Assembly: GCA_958295855.1 (NCBI GenBank)
Contig: OY282383.1
Location: forward strand, 2,460,481-2,524,480
Length of the DNA: 64,000 bases
Source of the DNA: an uncultured Poribacteria bacterium
Lineage (GTDB): Bacteria > Poribacteria > WGA-4E > WGA-3G
Reading direction: 5' to 3'
The notes under the pieces were generated by a model, which saw only the letters and a program-made list of their open reading frames with translations, had not been told where the DNA came from and made no database searches. Positions 45,056 to 53,292 of the stretch are shown here, piece after piece; position 1 is the stretch's first letter; each line of letters starts with the position of its first letter. The position numbers and the translations under genes are program-made.

Positions 45056-46000
45056 ATGATAAAATTAATAGCTAAAAGTTTCATCACCTCTAAAAATGGC
45101 GAAACCGCTGCTGACTGCCAAGATGCTAGGGAGCAGAATGAGGCGATAGGCCGCTATGCCGTTGCAGATGGAGCCACATTGTCATTCTTTCCAAAAAAGT
45201 GGGCAGAACTACTTGTAAAGCACTTCTGCTACCCTGGAGAGCCCTCTTTGTCGTTAGAGGAAAAGAATTGGAAAGAGTGGATCGAACCCATTCAACAAGA
45301 GTGGCTGCAATGGGTATCCGAAACAGTCCGGGAAACCAAGACCTACATCCTTGTTGACCGATTATCCAGACTAGAATCTGCTCTTTCCACTTTTATTGGA
45401 CTTGAATTTGACGTTAATGAAGGTGAATGGAGGGCTATAATTCTAGGGGATAGTTGTCTCTTTCATCAGAGTGGCACTGAATTTAAAAGTCACCTCCTAG
45501 AGAAATTGGAAGACTTCCAGTATCGTCCCAAAAGTTTTGCTAGTTTCCCGAAGGACAATCCAATTGGGGGAGATCCGGATGTCATCGGTGATAAAGCAAT
45601 CCCTGGAGACCTGTTCATCTTGGCAACAGATGCTTTGGCGAAATGGATTATACAACAGAACGAAGCCGGTAACTTAGAAAGAATTCTGAATCAACTAAAA
45701 CAGATAGAAACCGATGAGCAATTCGACCGATTCGTAGATGAAGCACGTGATCTCGAAGATATTCGTTTAGTGAATGACGACGTAACACTGATGCTAATTT
45801 CCGTTGAAGAGGCCCAATCGCCCGAAGTTGAAGATGTCAAACCGGAATCCTCTCTGGAAACGCGAACCTCAGAAGAGGTTCAACCGCCTTCAGGTGTTTT
45901 ACGTTTTCTCTTTTGGCTGATACTCGCTGGGGTTTTCGGATTTGTCGTTGGGTTTATCATTCTCGTTTTGATTTTAATCAATATTGATTTTGATCGATAA
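45056..46000 (+). CDS. PP2C-family protein phosphatase with C-terminal membrane helix
   Basis: The 314-residue protein shows PP2C metal-binding motifs: DCQDA (residues 23-27), AVADGAT, AIILGDSCLF, LATDALAKW and VNDDVTLMLI. Residues about 282-308 (LRFLFWLILAGVFGFVVGF and following) form a membrane anchor with a very short tail. It would remove phosphate from Ser/Thr placed by the adjacent kinase. In the TerY-P triad such a phosphatase accompanies the kinase and the vWA protein; membrane anchoring of both enzymes here suggests a signalling patch at the inner membrane. Confidence 0.85.
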   Translation: MIKLIAKSFITSKNGETAADCQDAREQNEAIGRYAVADGATLSFFPKKWAELLVKHFCYPGEPSLSLEEKNWKEWIEPIQQEWLQWVSETVRETKTYILVDRLSRLESALSTFIGLEFDVNEGEWRAIILGDSCLFHQSGTEFKSHLLEKLEDFQYRPKSFASFPKDNPIGGDPDVIGDKAIPGDLFILATDALAKWIIQQNEAGNLERILNQLKQIETDEQFDRFVDEARDLEDIRLVNDDVTLMLISVEEAQSPEVEDVKPESSLETRTSEEVQPPSGVLRFLFWLILAGVFGFVVGFIILVLILINIDFDR

Positions 46001-46027
46001 AAGCTAGCGAAATCATCGGAGCAAATT

Positions 46028-48499
46028 ATGCTTTGGCCATCTCCAAGTGAATATGCACAGGCTGTGGGATATTTTCCTAATGTGAGCGTGTTAGATCTAA
46101 AACTCAAGAGCGGCAAACCCAAAAGAGGCCCTAACAACACGCTATTAGTCTACTCAGGTGGATTTTCAACTGTCTTTCCCATCGAAGTGGCATCTAACAC
46201 TTATGCGTTGCGATGTTGGATTAAAGATGTCGGTGATGCTAAAAATCGATACGAGAAAATTGGGGTTTACCTAAAGCAGGTTGGGTTACACTATTTCACT
46301 GATTTTGAGTACGTTCCCGAAGGTATTCTGATAAATGGCAAAAAGTATCCCATTACACGGATGGAGTGGGCAGAAGGAGAAACGCTCCGCGATTTTATTG
46401 GGAAAAATTTGGCGGATACAAACATCTTCAAAACCGTGGCGAACGAGTTCCGGCAAATGTTTGAAACGCTACATACACATCAGATCTCACACGGTGACCT
46501 ACAAGATGGGAATATCCTGCTTAGACGAAATGGAAGCAGTGTTGAAATCAAGTTGATAGACTATGATAGCCTGTATGTTCCTTCCCTCCACGGTCAATCA
46601 AGTCCAACTCGCGGGTTTCCAGAATACCAGCACCCCGCAAGAGGTGCACTATCCGACGAAAAAATGGACTATTTCTCGGAACTCGTCATTTACCTCTCCT
46701 TTCTGAGTTTGTCAGAAAAGCCCGAACTCTGGAACCAGTTTAAGGATAAAACCGAAAGAGGGCTGCTATTTTCAAAAGAGGATTTTGAAAATCCGAACCA
46801 ATCTACCGTTTTCCAGGAGCTTGCAAACCTGTCACCGGATGTTCAACAGTTGGCGGCAACGTTGAAAGATTTCTGTGCAAAAACATCCATAGACCAGCTA
46901 GCTCCGCTTGAAGCAGTATTGCCAAAACCAGATGCCAAGACTTATAGTGCTCAAGGATTTGCGCACCTAAACAAGAAACAATATAGCGAAGCAATTGCGG
47001 AATTCCAAAAGGCGATAGCCATTAACTCGAATTATAAAACGGCACACTATGGCCTTGGGCTTGCTTACCTACACAGCAAACGGCATAACGAAGCGATTAA
47101 CGCGTTTGAACGAGCGATAAAGAGCGATGCGAGTTATAAAGAAGCACACCACTGCCTTGGTCTCGCTTATTTTGGATTGGGCGACAATAGCAAGGCAACA
47201 GCGGCAGCAAATGCAGCCTTAACCATTGATTCACACTATCAGCCTGCTCATCAACTTTTGGATGCTATTTCTCCCCCGTCTCCTACTAAGCCAACATCAA
47301 CATCAACTTCTACAAGTTCTACTTCTCATTCCGCCTCATCGCATTCTGTTCCATCAAATCCTTGGACTAATTTCTGGAAGCCCTTTCCTGTGGCATTACG
47401 GAACCGTTGGCAGTTTATTATTCCTGGCACTTTGGGGCTTGCCTTAGTCATTTGTTTTATCGCGTTTCTACCGCAAATGAATTCGAGAGATGAGGCACTT
47501 TCTCAAAACACTGTATTGAAAAACCAACTTGCTGAAAAAGAAACTGAAATCCAAAGTTTGACCACTTCAGTTGAGAATCTAGAAGGTTACAACGAAGAAC
47601 TCAATCGTGAAAATGGTAGACTACAGGGTAATTTGGAAAATCTAATACCCGCGGCAAATGCGACATCTAGAGATGTGGTAAATTTACAGAAACAGCTGTC
47701 TGCGAAAGAAGCGGCATTAGCATTGTGGGTGGACGAAAATCAAAACTTGCGGAGGCAACTGACTAAAAGTGCTACTGAAATACGGCAGTTACGAAGCGAG
47801 AAAACGGATGCGCGCAACGAAAATCTAAACTTGCGGAAGCAACTAACTAAAAGTGCTACTGAAATACGGCAGTTACGAAGCGAGAAAACGGATGCGCGCA
47901 ACGAAAACCGAAACTTGCAAGGCAAAAACGAAGGACTCCTCCGGCAAAACCAAAAGCTGCGGAATGAAAACAAAGCATTACAGAACCAGTTGGACAACGC
48001 GAAACAAAGTGGTTCTAATCCAGTCACGAAATTGCCGAGTCGTCTGGGTAACAATAGATCGGCAGGTGTAGTACTCCCAGAACTCCCTAGACAAGTTGAT
48101 CCATATAAAGATATTGCCACTCTGGCAAGCGTTAATTATAATAATAATGGAATCAAAGCCTTTAGGCGTAAGGATTATCGTACAGCGGTTATACACTTTG
48201 AACAGGCGATACAGGCTGACTTGAAAGTTGCAATAACGCATTACAATCTCGGATGCACTTATCTTGAAATGAAAAAGTATCGCGAGGCAGCAAGGGCTTT
48301 TAATAAGGCTATAGCCTATAAATCAAGATTTAAAGAAGCGTACTATAACCGCAGCCTCGCTTACTTTAAAATGGGCGCGTTTCAATCAGCAAGGTACGAT
48401 ATCAGCACAGTTTTAAGGATTGATAAGAGTTATCAGCGCGCCCACAACCTTTTGACAGCAATTGAACATGCTCAACGGGAGCCAATCATTTCTCAATAA
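46028..48499 (+). CDS. Membrane-anchored protein kinase with TPR and coiled-coil domains
   Basis: The order in 823 residues is: kinase-like domain (1-270), two or three TPR motifs (300-410), Ser/Thr-rich linker, one transmembrane helix (about 460-480), coiled coil (485-660), and a second TPR block (700-815), probably periplasmic. The catalytic loop is SHGDLQDGNIL and the DFG equivalent is LIDYDS. The beta-3 strand reads YALRCW, with Arg where the ATP-anchoring Lys normally is. This kinase subfamily belongs to TerY-P triads. The coiled coil contains an exact 28-residue repeat (84 bp in DNA). It lies 28 bp after the phosphatase. Confidence 0.8.
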   Translation: MLWPSPSEYAQAVGYFPNVSVLDLKLKSGKPKRGPNNTLLVYSGGFSTVFPIEVASNTYALRCWIKDVGDAKNRYEKIGVYLKQVGLHYFTDFEYVPEGILINGKKYPITRMEWAEGETLRDFIGKNLADTNIFKTVANEFRQMFETLHTHQISHGDLQDGNILLRRNGSSVEIKLIDYDSLYVPSLHGQSSPTRGFPEYQHPARGALSDEKMDYFSELVIYLSFLSLSEKPELWNQFKDKTERGLLFSKEDFENPNQSTVFQELANLSPDVQQLAATLKDFCAKTSIDQLAPLEAVLPKPDAKTYSAQGFAHLNKKQYSEAIAEFQKAIAINSNYKTAHYGLGLAYLHSKRHNEAINAFERAIKSDASYKEAHHCLGLAYFGLGDNSKATAAANAALTIDSHYQPAHQLLDAISPPSPTKPTSTSTSTSSTSHSASSHSVPSNPWTNFWKPFPVALRNRWQFIIPGTLGLALVICFIAFLPQMNSRDEALSQNTVLKNQLAEKETEIQSLTTSVENLEGYNEELNRENGRLQGNLENLIPAANATSRDVVNLQKQLSAKEAALALWVDENQNLRRQLTKSATEIRQLRSEKTDARNENLNLRKQLTKSATEIRQLRSEKTDARNENRNLQGKNEGLLRQNQKLRNENKALQNQLDNAKQSGSNPVTKLPSRLGNNRSAGVVLPELPRQVDPYKDIATLASVNYNNNGIKAFRRKDYRTAVIHFEQAIQADLKVAITHYNLGCTYLEMKKYREAARAFNKAIAYKSRFKEAYYNRSLAYFKMGAFQSARYDISTVLRIDKSYQRAHNLLTAIEHAQREPIISQ
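47747..47914. repeat. 84-bp tandem repeat inside the kinase coiled coil
   Basis: Two nearly identical 84-bp units encode four heptads each (from NLRRQLTKSATEIRQLRSEK). The repeat keeps the reading frame and the heptad phase, so it lengthens the rod without disrupting it. Confidence 0.85.
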
Positions 48500-48536
48500 A
48501 TGTGAGATCTACTTAACTGAAGAAGGACCACGCTTC

Positions 48537-48635
48537 ATGCCACCACTCAAATGGGGCGTACTCGGTTGCGGCGATGTCGCCGAATATAAGAGGGACCTCC
48601 GCTCTACACAGTGTTACTTAGGAGCATTGACCAAG
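48537..48635 (+). pseudogene. Fragment of a Gfo/Idh/MocA oxidoreductase N-terminus
   Basis: ATG 48537 begins MPPLKWGVLGCGDVAEYKR, the standard dinucleotide-binding start of the Gfo/Idh/MocA family, then loses similarity after about 20 codons. The frame runs directly into the DUF4268 gene. It is a junction scar, not a functional domain, though a translational fusion is possible. Confidence 0.6.
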
Positions 48636-49634
48636 ATGAGGATGCTTAATGGAATGAGGGATCCAAAACTCAACCACCTTCAATCTGTTAAACTCCGCGA
48701 CATCTGGCCCGATGAAGCCAAAGATTTCACGCCGTGGCTTTCCAAGCCAGAAAACCTCGCCCACCTTGCCGAAGCACTGAACATGGAACTCAAGTTTGTG
48801 GCACAAGAGAAAGATGTCGGGCAATTTCGCGCAGATGTCCTGTGTCAGAATACCGCGGATAGCTCGCGAGTACTCATTGAAAACCAGTTGGAAGAGACGA
48901 ACCATACACACCTTGGGCAAATCCTCACGTATACAGCCGGAGTGGATGCGGCTACCATTATCTGGATCTCGGAGAGATTCACGGATGAGCATCAAGCCGC
49001 ACTCAACTGGCTCAACAAAAACACACCGGAACACTTCCAATTCTTCGGTGTTGTCATTAGGGCGTGGCGAGCTCAAAATTCGCAACCGAGAGCAAGTTTC
49101 GCTGTTGTCTCTGCTCCTGACAGTTGGAATGGACAAGTGATGCAACACGCCATAGAGGTCTCCACACCCCGCGAGCAACAGGAAAGATTCTGGAACGAGT
49201 TCCGCGAGTATCTCAGTGACAGGGGCAGTCCTTTGCGGCCATCGAAAATGGCCCCGCGTTCATACCTTACCTTCAGCCTCGGTTTCTCCGGTTTCAAGTT
49301 ATCGGCGATGCGACATGTGAAAAATCAGCATATTGGCGTTCGGCTCTACATATCCGGGCAGAACGCCACGGCACACTACCGCCTGTTCGCAGCGCAGCGG
49401 GAGGCAATTGAAAGCGAAATCGGTGAACCGCTTGAATGGAAGGAAACGTTCGGTCGAAATCCATCCCAAGTGACGTTGCGTAAAGGCGACACCGATCTGA
49501 CGAACGAGGCAGAGTGGCCACATCAGCACACGTGGCTTGCCACAACGCTTGAACGATTCACCGCGGTCTTCGTGCCGCGCCTCCAGGGGCTCAATGCCCC
49601 TGACAAGGCACCGGAAGAAGAGGAAAACAATTAG
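48636..49634 (+). CDS. PD-(D/E)XK-like / DUF4268 protein, copy 1
   Basis: The product is about 332 residues. The N-terminal half (HLQSVKLRDIWPDEAKDFTPWL, then FRADVLCQNTADSSRVLIENQLEETNHTHLGQILTY) has the look of a PD-(D/E)XK domain with ENQ in place of ExK. The C-terminal half is DUF4268 (GVRLYI, FAAQREAIESEIGEPLEWKE, EAEWPHQHTWLATTLERF). These proteins occur beside restriction and other defence genes, but no activity is established. The start is uncertain: ATG 48636, 48642 or 48654, the last matching the paralogue best. Upstream, an in-frame oxidoreductase fragment is attached. Confidence 0.7.
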   Translation: MRMLNGMRDPKLNHLQSVKLRDIWPDEAKDFTPWLSKPENLAHLAEALNMELKFVAQEKDVGQFRADVLCQNTADSSRVLIENQLEETNHTHLGQILTYTAGVDAATIIWISERFTDEHQAALNWLNKNTPEHFQFFGVVIRAWRAQNSQPRASFAVVSAPDSWNGQVMQHAIEVSTPREQQERFWNEFREYLSDRGSPLRPSKMAPRSYLTFSLGFSGFKLSAMRHVKNQHIGVRLYISGQNATAHYRLFAAQREAIESEIGEPLEWKETFGRNPSQVTLRKGDTDLTNEAEWPHQHTWLATTLERFTAVFVPRLQGLNAPDKAPEEEENN

Positions 49635-49660
49635 ACACCTGTTGCGATTTATGGTATGCT
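49632..49660 (+). promoter_or_regulatory. Promoter of the second DUF4268 gene
   Basis: TAGACA and TATGCT are 17 bp apart, with TGG before the -10. It overlaps the stop codon of the first DUF4268 gene. Confidence 0.55.
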
Positions 49661-49691
49661 ATTAGCAGACGAAGAAAGGAGACAACACCTA

Positions 49692-50687
49692 ATGCCTGAA
49701 AAACTTGGCCACCTTCAACGCGTTGAATTGCGCGACATCTGGCCCAACGAAGCCGCAGAATTCACGCCGTGGCTCGCGGAGGAGGCGAACCTGTCTGTCC
49801 TTGCAGAAACCCTGAACATGGAACTTGAGCTTGAAGCGCAGGAGATAAACGTCGGAGACTTCCGGGCCGATATCCTGTGCCGGAATACAGTTGATGGCTC
49901 ACAGGTACTGATAGAGAACCAACTGGAGGCTACGGACCATAGTCACCTTGGGCAAATCCTCACGTATGCGCCCGGACTAAAGGCAGCCACCATCGTCTGG
50001 ATTGCAAAGGAATTTAGGGAGGAGCACCGCGCGGCACTTGACTGGCAGAACGAGATTACGGCGGAACGCTTTCAATTCTTTGGCGTGGAAATTGAACTGT
50101 GGCAAGTCGGAGACTCGCTTCCTGCCCCGAAGTTCAATATCGTTTCCAAACCGAATGAGTGGAGCCGTACGGTGAGTCAGGGCGCACAACACGCAGCGAG
50201 CGAAGAGCTCTCCGAAACCCAATTACAGAAGAGAAAATTCTGGACAGAATTGCGTGACTACCTGATTGAGACAGACACTCCGGTCCAATGCTCGACACCA
50301 GGACCGTGGGGTGTCCTAATTTTCAGTATAGGACGCTCTGGCTTCAGCATGCAAACATGGCTGGCTAGCCAAAATAAGGAAATTGGCATCCGACTCTATA
50401 CGTCCGGGCCGAACGCCACAGCCCACTTCCATTTGCTGGCGGCACAGCAGGAGAAAATTGAGAGTGAATTTGGAGAGCCCCTTGAATGGGCGGAACTGCC
50501 TGGGCGCAAGAGTAGCCGGGTGTCCTTGCGCAAAAGTGACACAGTTCCGGAGGATGAGGCAGACTGGCCAAACCAGCACAAATGGCTGGCATCAAAGCTG
50601 GAAAAGTTCGACAAGGTCTTCCGGCAGCGCATAAGGGCTCTTGATGCCACCGACTGGCAACCCGAAGACGAGGATAACGTAATGTAG
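49692..50687 (+). CDS. PD-(D/E)XK-like / DUF4268 protein, copy 2
   Basis: This 331-residue paralogue of the previous gene shares the layout: HLQRVELRDIWPNEAAEFTPWL, FRADILCRNTVDGSQVLIENQLEATDHSHLGQILTY, and a DUF4268 half with AAQQEKIESEFGEPLEWAE and DEADWPNQHKWLA. The two differ at about half of positions, so this is an older duplication than the vWA pair. AAGGAGA stands ten bases before ATG 49692. It ends close to the right-hand direct repeat of the island. Confidence 0.7.
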   Translation: MPEKLGHLQRVELRDIWPNEAAEFTPWLAEEANLSVLAETLNMELELEAQEINVGDFRADILCRNTVDGSQVLIENQLEATDHSHLGQILTYAPGLKAATIVWIAKEFREEHRAALDWQNEITAERFQFFGVEIELWQVGDSLPAPKFNIVSKPNEWSRTVSQGAQHAASEELSETQLQKRKFWTELRDYLIETDTPVQCSTPGPWGVLIFSIGRSGFSMQTWLASQNKEIGIRLYTSGPNATAHFHLLAAQQEKIESEFGEPLEWAELPGRKSSRVSLRKSDTVPEDEADWPNQHKWLASKLEKFDKVFRQRIRALDATDWQPEDEDNVM

Positions 50688-50844
50688 ACGCGAGCAAGTG
50701 TTTTGGATAAGTTTTCAAGTAGTTTTCGCGAGCTCCCAAACACGCGCGTTTCCCTATACGAGCGATTGATTTGTAATCGCGACTCCTCTTTTCTTGTAGG
50801 AGCGAGCTGTGATTCCGCCCCCACGCTCTACCACGGAAAAATGT

Positions 50845-50874
50845 TTGACACCCACCACCAATTTGTGCTAAACT
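50845..50874 (+). promoter_or_regulatory. Promoter of the right small membrane-protein gene
   Basis: TTGACA, 18 bp, TAAACT with TGC before the -10, identical in layout to 42405-42434. Confidence 0.65.
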
Positions 50875-50917
50875 TAAATTATATCTTGGAATCGGGGCCT
50901 CGTCCGATGGAGTGGGA

Positions 50918-51439
50918 ATGCTGTGTATGAATGATGATAAAAATAATAAGGATTGGGTATCGTTTTTAGGTGTCCGTCGGCAGTGGGTGGGTATTGCACT
51001 ACAGATATTCTCCATCCTTGTTTTGGTCTATACTATATTCGCAACGCGCGATCATTTATCAGGGGGTTGGTCGGGCTTCAAGACGCTGCGCGCGATTGTG
51101 CTAGATGTGACAACTTTTATCCCGACTGCAGGGGCAGTGCCCCTCATCCTATTTACAGGAGTTGATACTCTTATGATTTTATACGGATTGGTTAAGGAAG
51201 GAATTGAGAAACGCCAGAAGATTCGAGAAGCCCGGGGTGAAGCCCGGGGTGAAGCCCGGGGTGAAGCCCGGGGTGAAGCCCGGGGTGAAGCCCGGGGTAG
51301 ATTCCTCGCGAATCGTGAATGGCTCGACTGGGATGCCCGCCGGCAGGCTGCAGAAGCAGCGGGGGAAGAATTCGCTGAGCCAAATCCTGCAGAAAAACAC
51401 GCAGAAGCCAGCCATGGCGTAGGCACAAATCAAGGGTGA
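50918..51439 (+). CDS. Small membrane protein, right copy, with GEARG repeats
   Basis: The 173-residue protein is the unbroken paralogue of the gene at 42478. It has two hydrophobic segments (residues about 20-40 and 55-85), then a charged tail. In the tail a 12-bp unit, GAAGCCCGGGGT, is repeated six times to give (GEAR)n, where the left copy has only two GEAQ units. It ends HAEASHGVGTNQG. The soluble tail is probably cytoplasmic and helical. The function is unknown. Position at the island edges, in two copies, suggests it marks a recombination module rather than the signalling system itself. Confidence 0.65.
   Translation: MLCMNDDKNNKDWVSFLGVRRQWVGIALQIFSILVLVYTIFATRDHLSGGWSGFKTLRAIVLDVTTFIPTAGAVPLILFTGVDTLMILYGLVKEGIEKRQKIREARGEARGEARGEARGEARGEARGRFLANREWLDWDARRQAAEAAGEEFAEPNPAEKHAEASHGVGTNQG
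51227..51298. repeat. Coding minisatellite, six 12-bp units
   Basis: Six perfect copies of GAAGCCCGGGGT lie in frame. The corresponding sites elsewhere have two units (42787-42810) and one unit (42992-43003) of GAAGCACAGGGT. Confidence 0.95.
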
Positions 51440-51820
51440 TCCCTGATTACCTTCCGGTTTGACAGAAAACGCGACATTTGCTACAATATGTCCAACGATG
51501 GACGAAAATGCACCCCGGCCTGTAGGGCGAGGTCTTGTGCCTCGCCTTGCCACCGCCCATAAGCGATGTGCATTCAGACAATGAACACCTCCATCCTCCC
51601 ATTAATTTTTGGTTTTCATGAGACACATGTCGCCCTTATAGGGCTAAGGGGAAGGAAATAGGAAATCGCCGTGTGGCCTGTAGGGCGAACGATTAAAATC
51701 CGCGTTTATCTGTGTAATCCGCGTAATCCGCGATTCAGACAATGAACCATTACATCTGAATCACGATTTGTGTTACATTGATGACAAATGCCCAAAGGAC
51801 CTATTTTTGCATAAAAGAAC

Positions 51821-51849
51821 TTGACAGAAATTGCATTATTTGCGATACT
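51821..51849 (+). promoter_or_regulatory. Promoter in the region upstream of the outer-membrane gene
   Basis: TTGACA and GATACT are 17 bp apart, with TGC before the -10. What it transcribes is unclear; the nearest real gene on this strand starts about 840 bp later. Confidence 0.5.
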
Positions 51850-52620
51850 AACTGCAACTTTGGTGATAGGATCGATCTCCGCATCGCGATGTACCGCAAA
51901 ACCGAAACGGAACGAGGAACAACACAAGTGAAGCACCGAATGCTCAATTCCATTGCAAAACAGGGCACCGCAGCCCAGCCTGGGCCCCCCGGTACGCAGC
52001 ACCCTCAGTGTGCGTCTGGCCCCTTCGTCGCGCTGTCACACGTTCCGGTTCGCTTTGATGGCAAAAAAGTAGGATTTACCCCCCCCCGCACTTATTTTCA
52101 GTTAAGTATATTACAAAACACGGCAGCGTCGGCGTTTGTCGCCGTTTGGTTGCCTTCAACCCCGCACGCATTCTTTGCGTGGCGGGCTATTTGTGTTGCA
52201 TTGGGACAGTCCCGATGTCTGAATTCAGACAACCGAAACACACGGGCGGGCACACCAGCACGCCCACAACTCAGTAGGAGAGACATCCTTGTCCCGACAG
52301 TAGGAGGGACATCTGGTCTCGATACCCAACGAAAACGTTTCAAAAACCGCGCGCCATCAAAAGCGCGCAAAGGAGAAATTCTCTCATGAAATTCATGTTT
52401 TCCATAATAGGTTCCTGTACAAAGTAACACGTCGGAGTAACAATTGGCAACGAATAGGTCTCGATGATGCGACGTACAACGATGATGCCGACTGGTGGCA
52501 CCCGGCTTATTTTCCGGTTGAGCCGCAAGCGTCGCAGTTGACAACGACATGGGGGCGTTTAAAAAAGAAGGACAAGTAGGAGTTTTCCTGCAAATGTCCT
52601 GTCTGCAAGCGCAGCCCACC

Positions 52621-52656
52621 ACCTGTCCCGGTCCTGCACGGAGGACCGGGACAGGT
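52621..52656 (+). promoter_or_regulatory. Strong hairpin in the leader of the outer-membrane protein gene
   Basis: A perfect 14-bp stem (ACCTGTCCCGGTCC / GGACCGGGACAGGT) with an 8-nt loop lies 40 bp before the TTG start. A second, smaller stem (GTCCG / CGGAC, 52666-52683) directly precedes the GGAG. No T-run follows, so a simple terminator is unlikely. Confidence 0.6.
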
Positions 52657-52695
52657 CCCACAACTGTCCGCCACCGCGCGGACAAGGAGATACCT

Positions 52696-53292
52696 TTGAA
52701 AAATCTATTAGCAGCAGTGATTACAGCAGCGCTCATCTTCAGTCTCCCTGTTGCCACCAGCGCGCAACAACAGGCAGCATCCGAAGCAGCACAGGCGCGC
52801 ACAGATATTAAACCACCTAAAACGTGGAAAGGACCCATCTTCGGCATCGGTGCCGGCCTAGGATTCTTCTATGCTACGGTTCAGGCCAGCTGGGCTGGCA
52901 TTAGCGAAGACTCCGCAATATTCGGTCATCTTCCAATTAGAGCCCGGCTTGGCTACGGGCTCTCAGACAGTGCCGTTTTATACGGTGTTGTTGGCAGCGA
53001 GCGCCTACTTGATGACCGATTTTCCGACGATCCGATGACCCCTCTCTATGGCGCACTTGGCATGATGTACCGAAGCAGACGGGACAGCAGTTTTTACGGG
53101 TTTGGTGCCATAGGAGCCGACTTCGGAGGCGAAGGTGGTAACCGCGCTTTTCTCATACGCGGCGGCTCCGGGATTGAAATCCATGAACATCTCTCTCTTG
53201 AAGGCGCAGCCACCGTACGATTCGGCAGTGAAGGGGGCGTGAGTTTCTCTCTCTCTTATTTCGACCTTACCTTCAACTATCACTTTTACTAA
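52696..53292 (+). CDS. Small outer-membrane beta-barrel protein
   Basis: AAGGAG seven bases upstream points to the TTG at 52696, which starts a good signal peptide (KNLLAAVITAALIFSLPVATSAQ). The mature part of about 170 residues alternates glycine-aromatic strands (IFGIGAGLGFFYA, LPIRARLGYGL, SSFYGFGAIGADFG, VSFSLSYFDLTFNYHFY) and ends in Tyr, the usual sorting signal of outer-membrane barrels. An eight-stranded porin-like or OmpA-like barrel is likely. There is no conserved partner nearby. Confidence 0.7.
   Translation: MKNLLAAVITAALIFSLPVATSAQQQAASEAAQARTDIKPPKTWKGPIFGIGAGLGFFYATVQASWAGISEDSAIFGHLPIRARLGYGLSDSAVLYGVVGSERLLDDRFSDDPMTPLYGALGMMYRSRRDSSFYGFGAIGADFGGEGGNRAFLIRGGSGIEIHEHLSLEGAATVRFGSEGGVSFSLSYFDLTFNYHFY

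Larger units (their letters stand above)
50836..51453. repeat. Direct repeat bounding the TerY-P island, right copy
   Basis: It matches 42396-43158 in the same orientation over promoter, coding region and tail, without the internal 205-bp duplication. The two copies enclose about 7.7 kb. Confidence 0.85.
51440..52695. other. Repeat-rich region with gene remnants
   Basis: It contains GGCGAGG-TCTTGTG-CCTCGCC hairpins (51529-51549), a family B palindrome (51627-51652), and ATCCGCG-type repeats (51690-51735). It also holds a promoter at 51821-51849 and a frame near 52390-52579 ending RRSNNWQRIGLDDATYNDDADWWH..., which looks like the tail of an unidentified protein without a start. No complete gene is supportable. 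Confidence 0.5.

Noticed and set aside
51227..51298. Regular short repeats resembling a CRISPR array
   Set aside because: The units are 12 bp, contiguous, in frame and without spacers: a coding minisatellite.
42396..51453. The TerY-P island as a composite transposon
   Set aside because: The flanking repeats carry no transposase, no terminal inverted repeats and no target duplication that I can see.
51778..52389. 203-codon open frame
   Set aside because: The composition is unlike any protein family (many isolated Cys, Pro, Arg), it crosses repeats, and it has no ribosome site. A promoter lies inside it.
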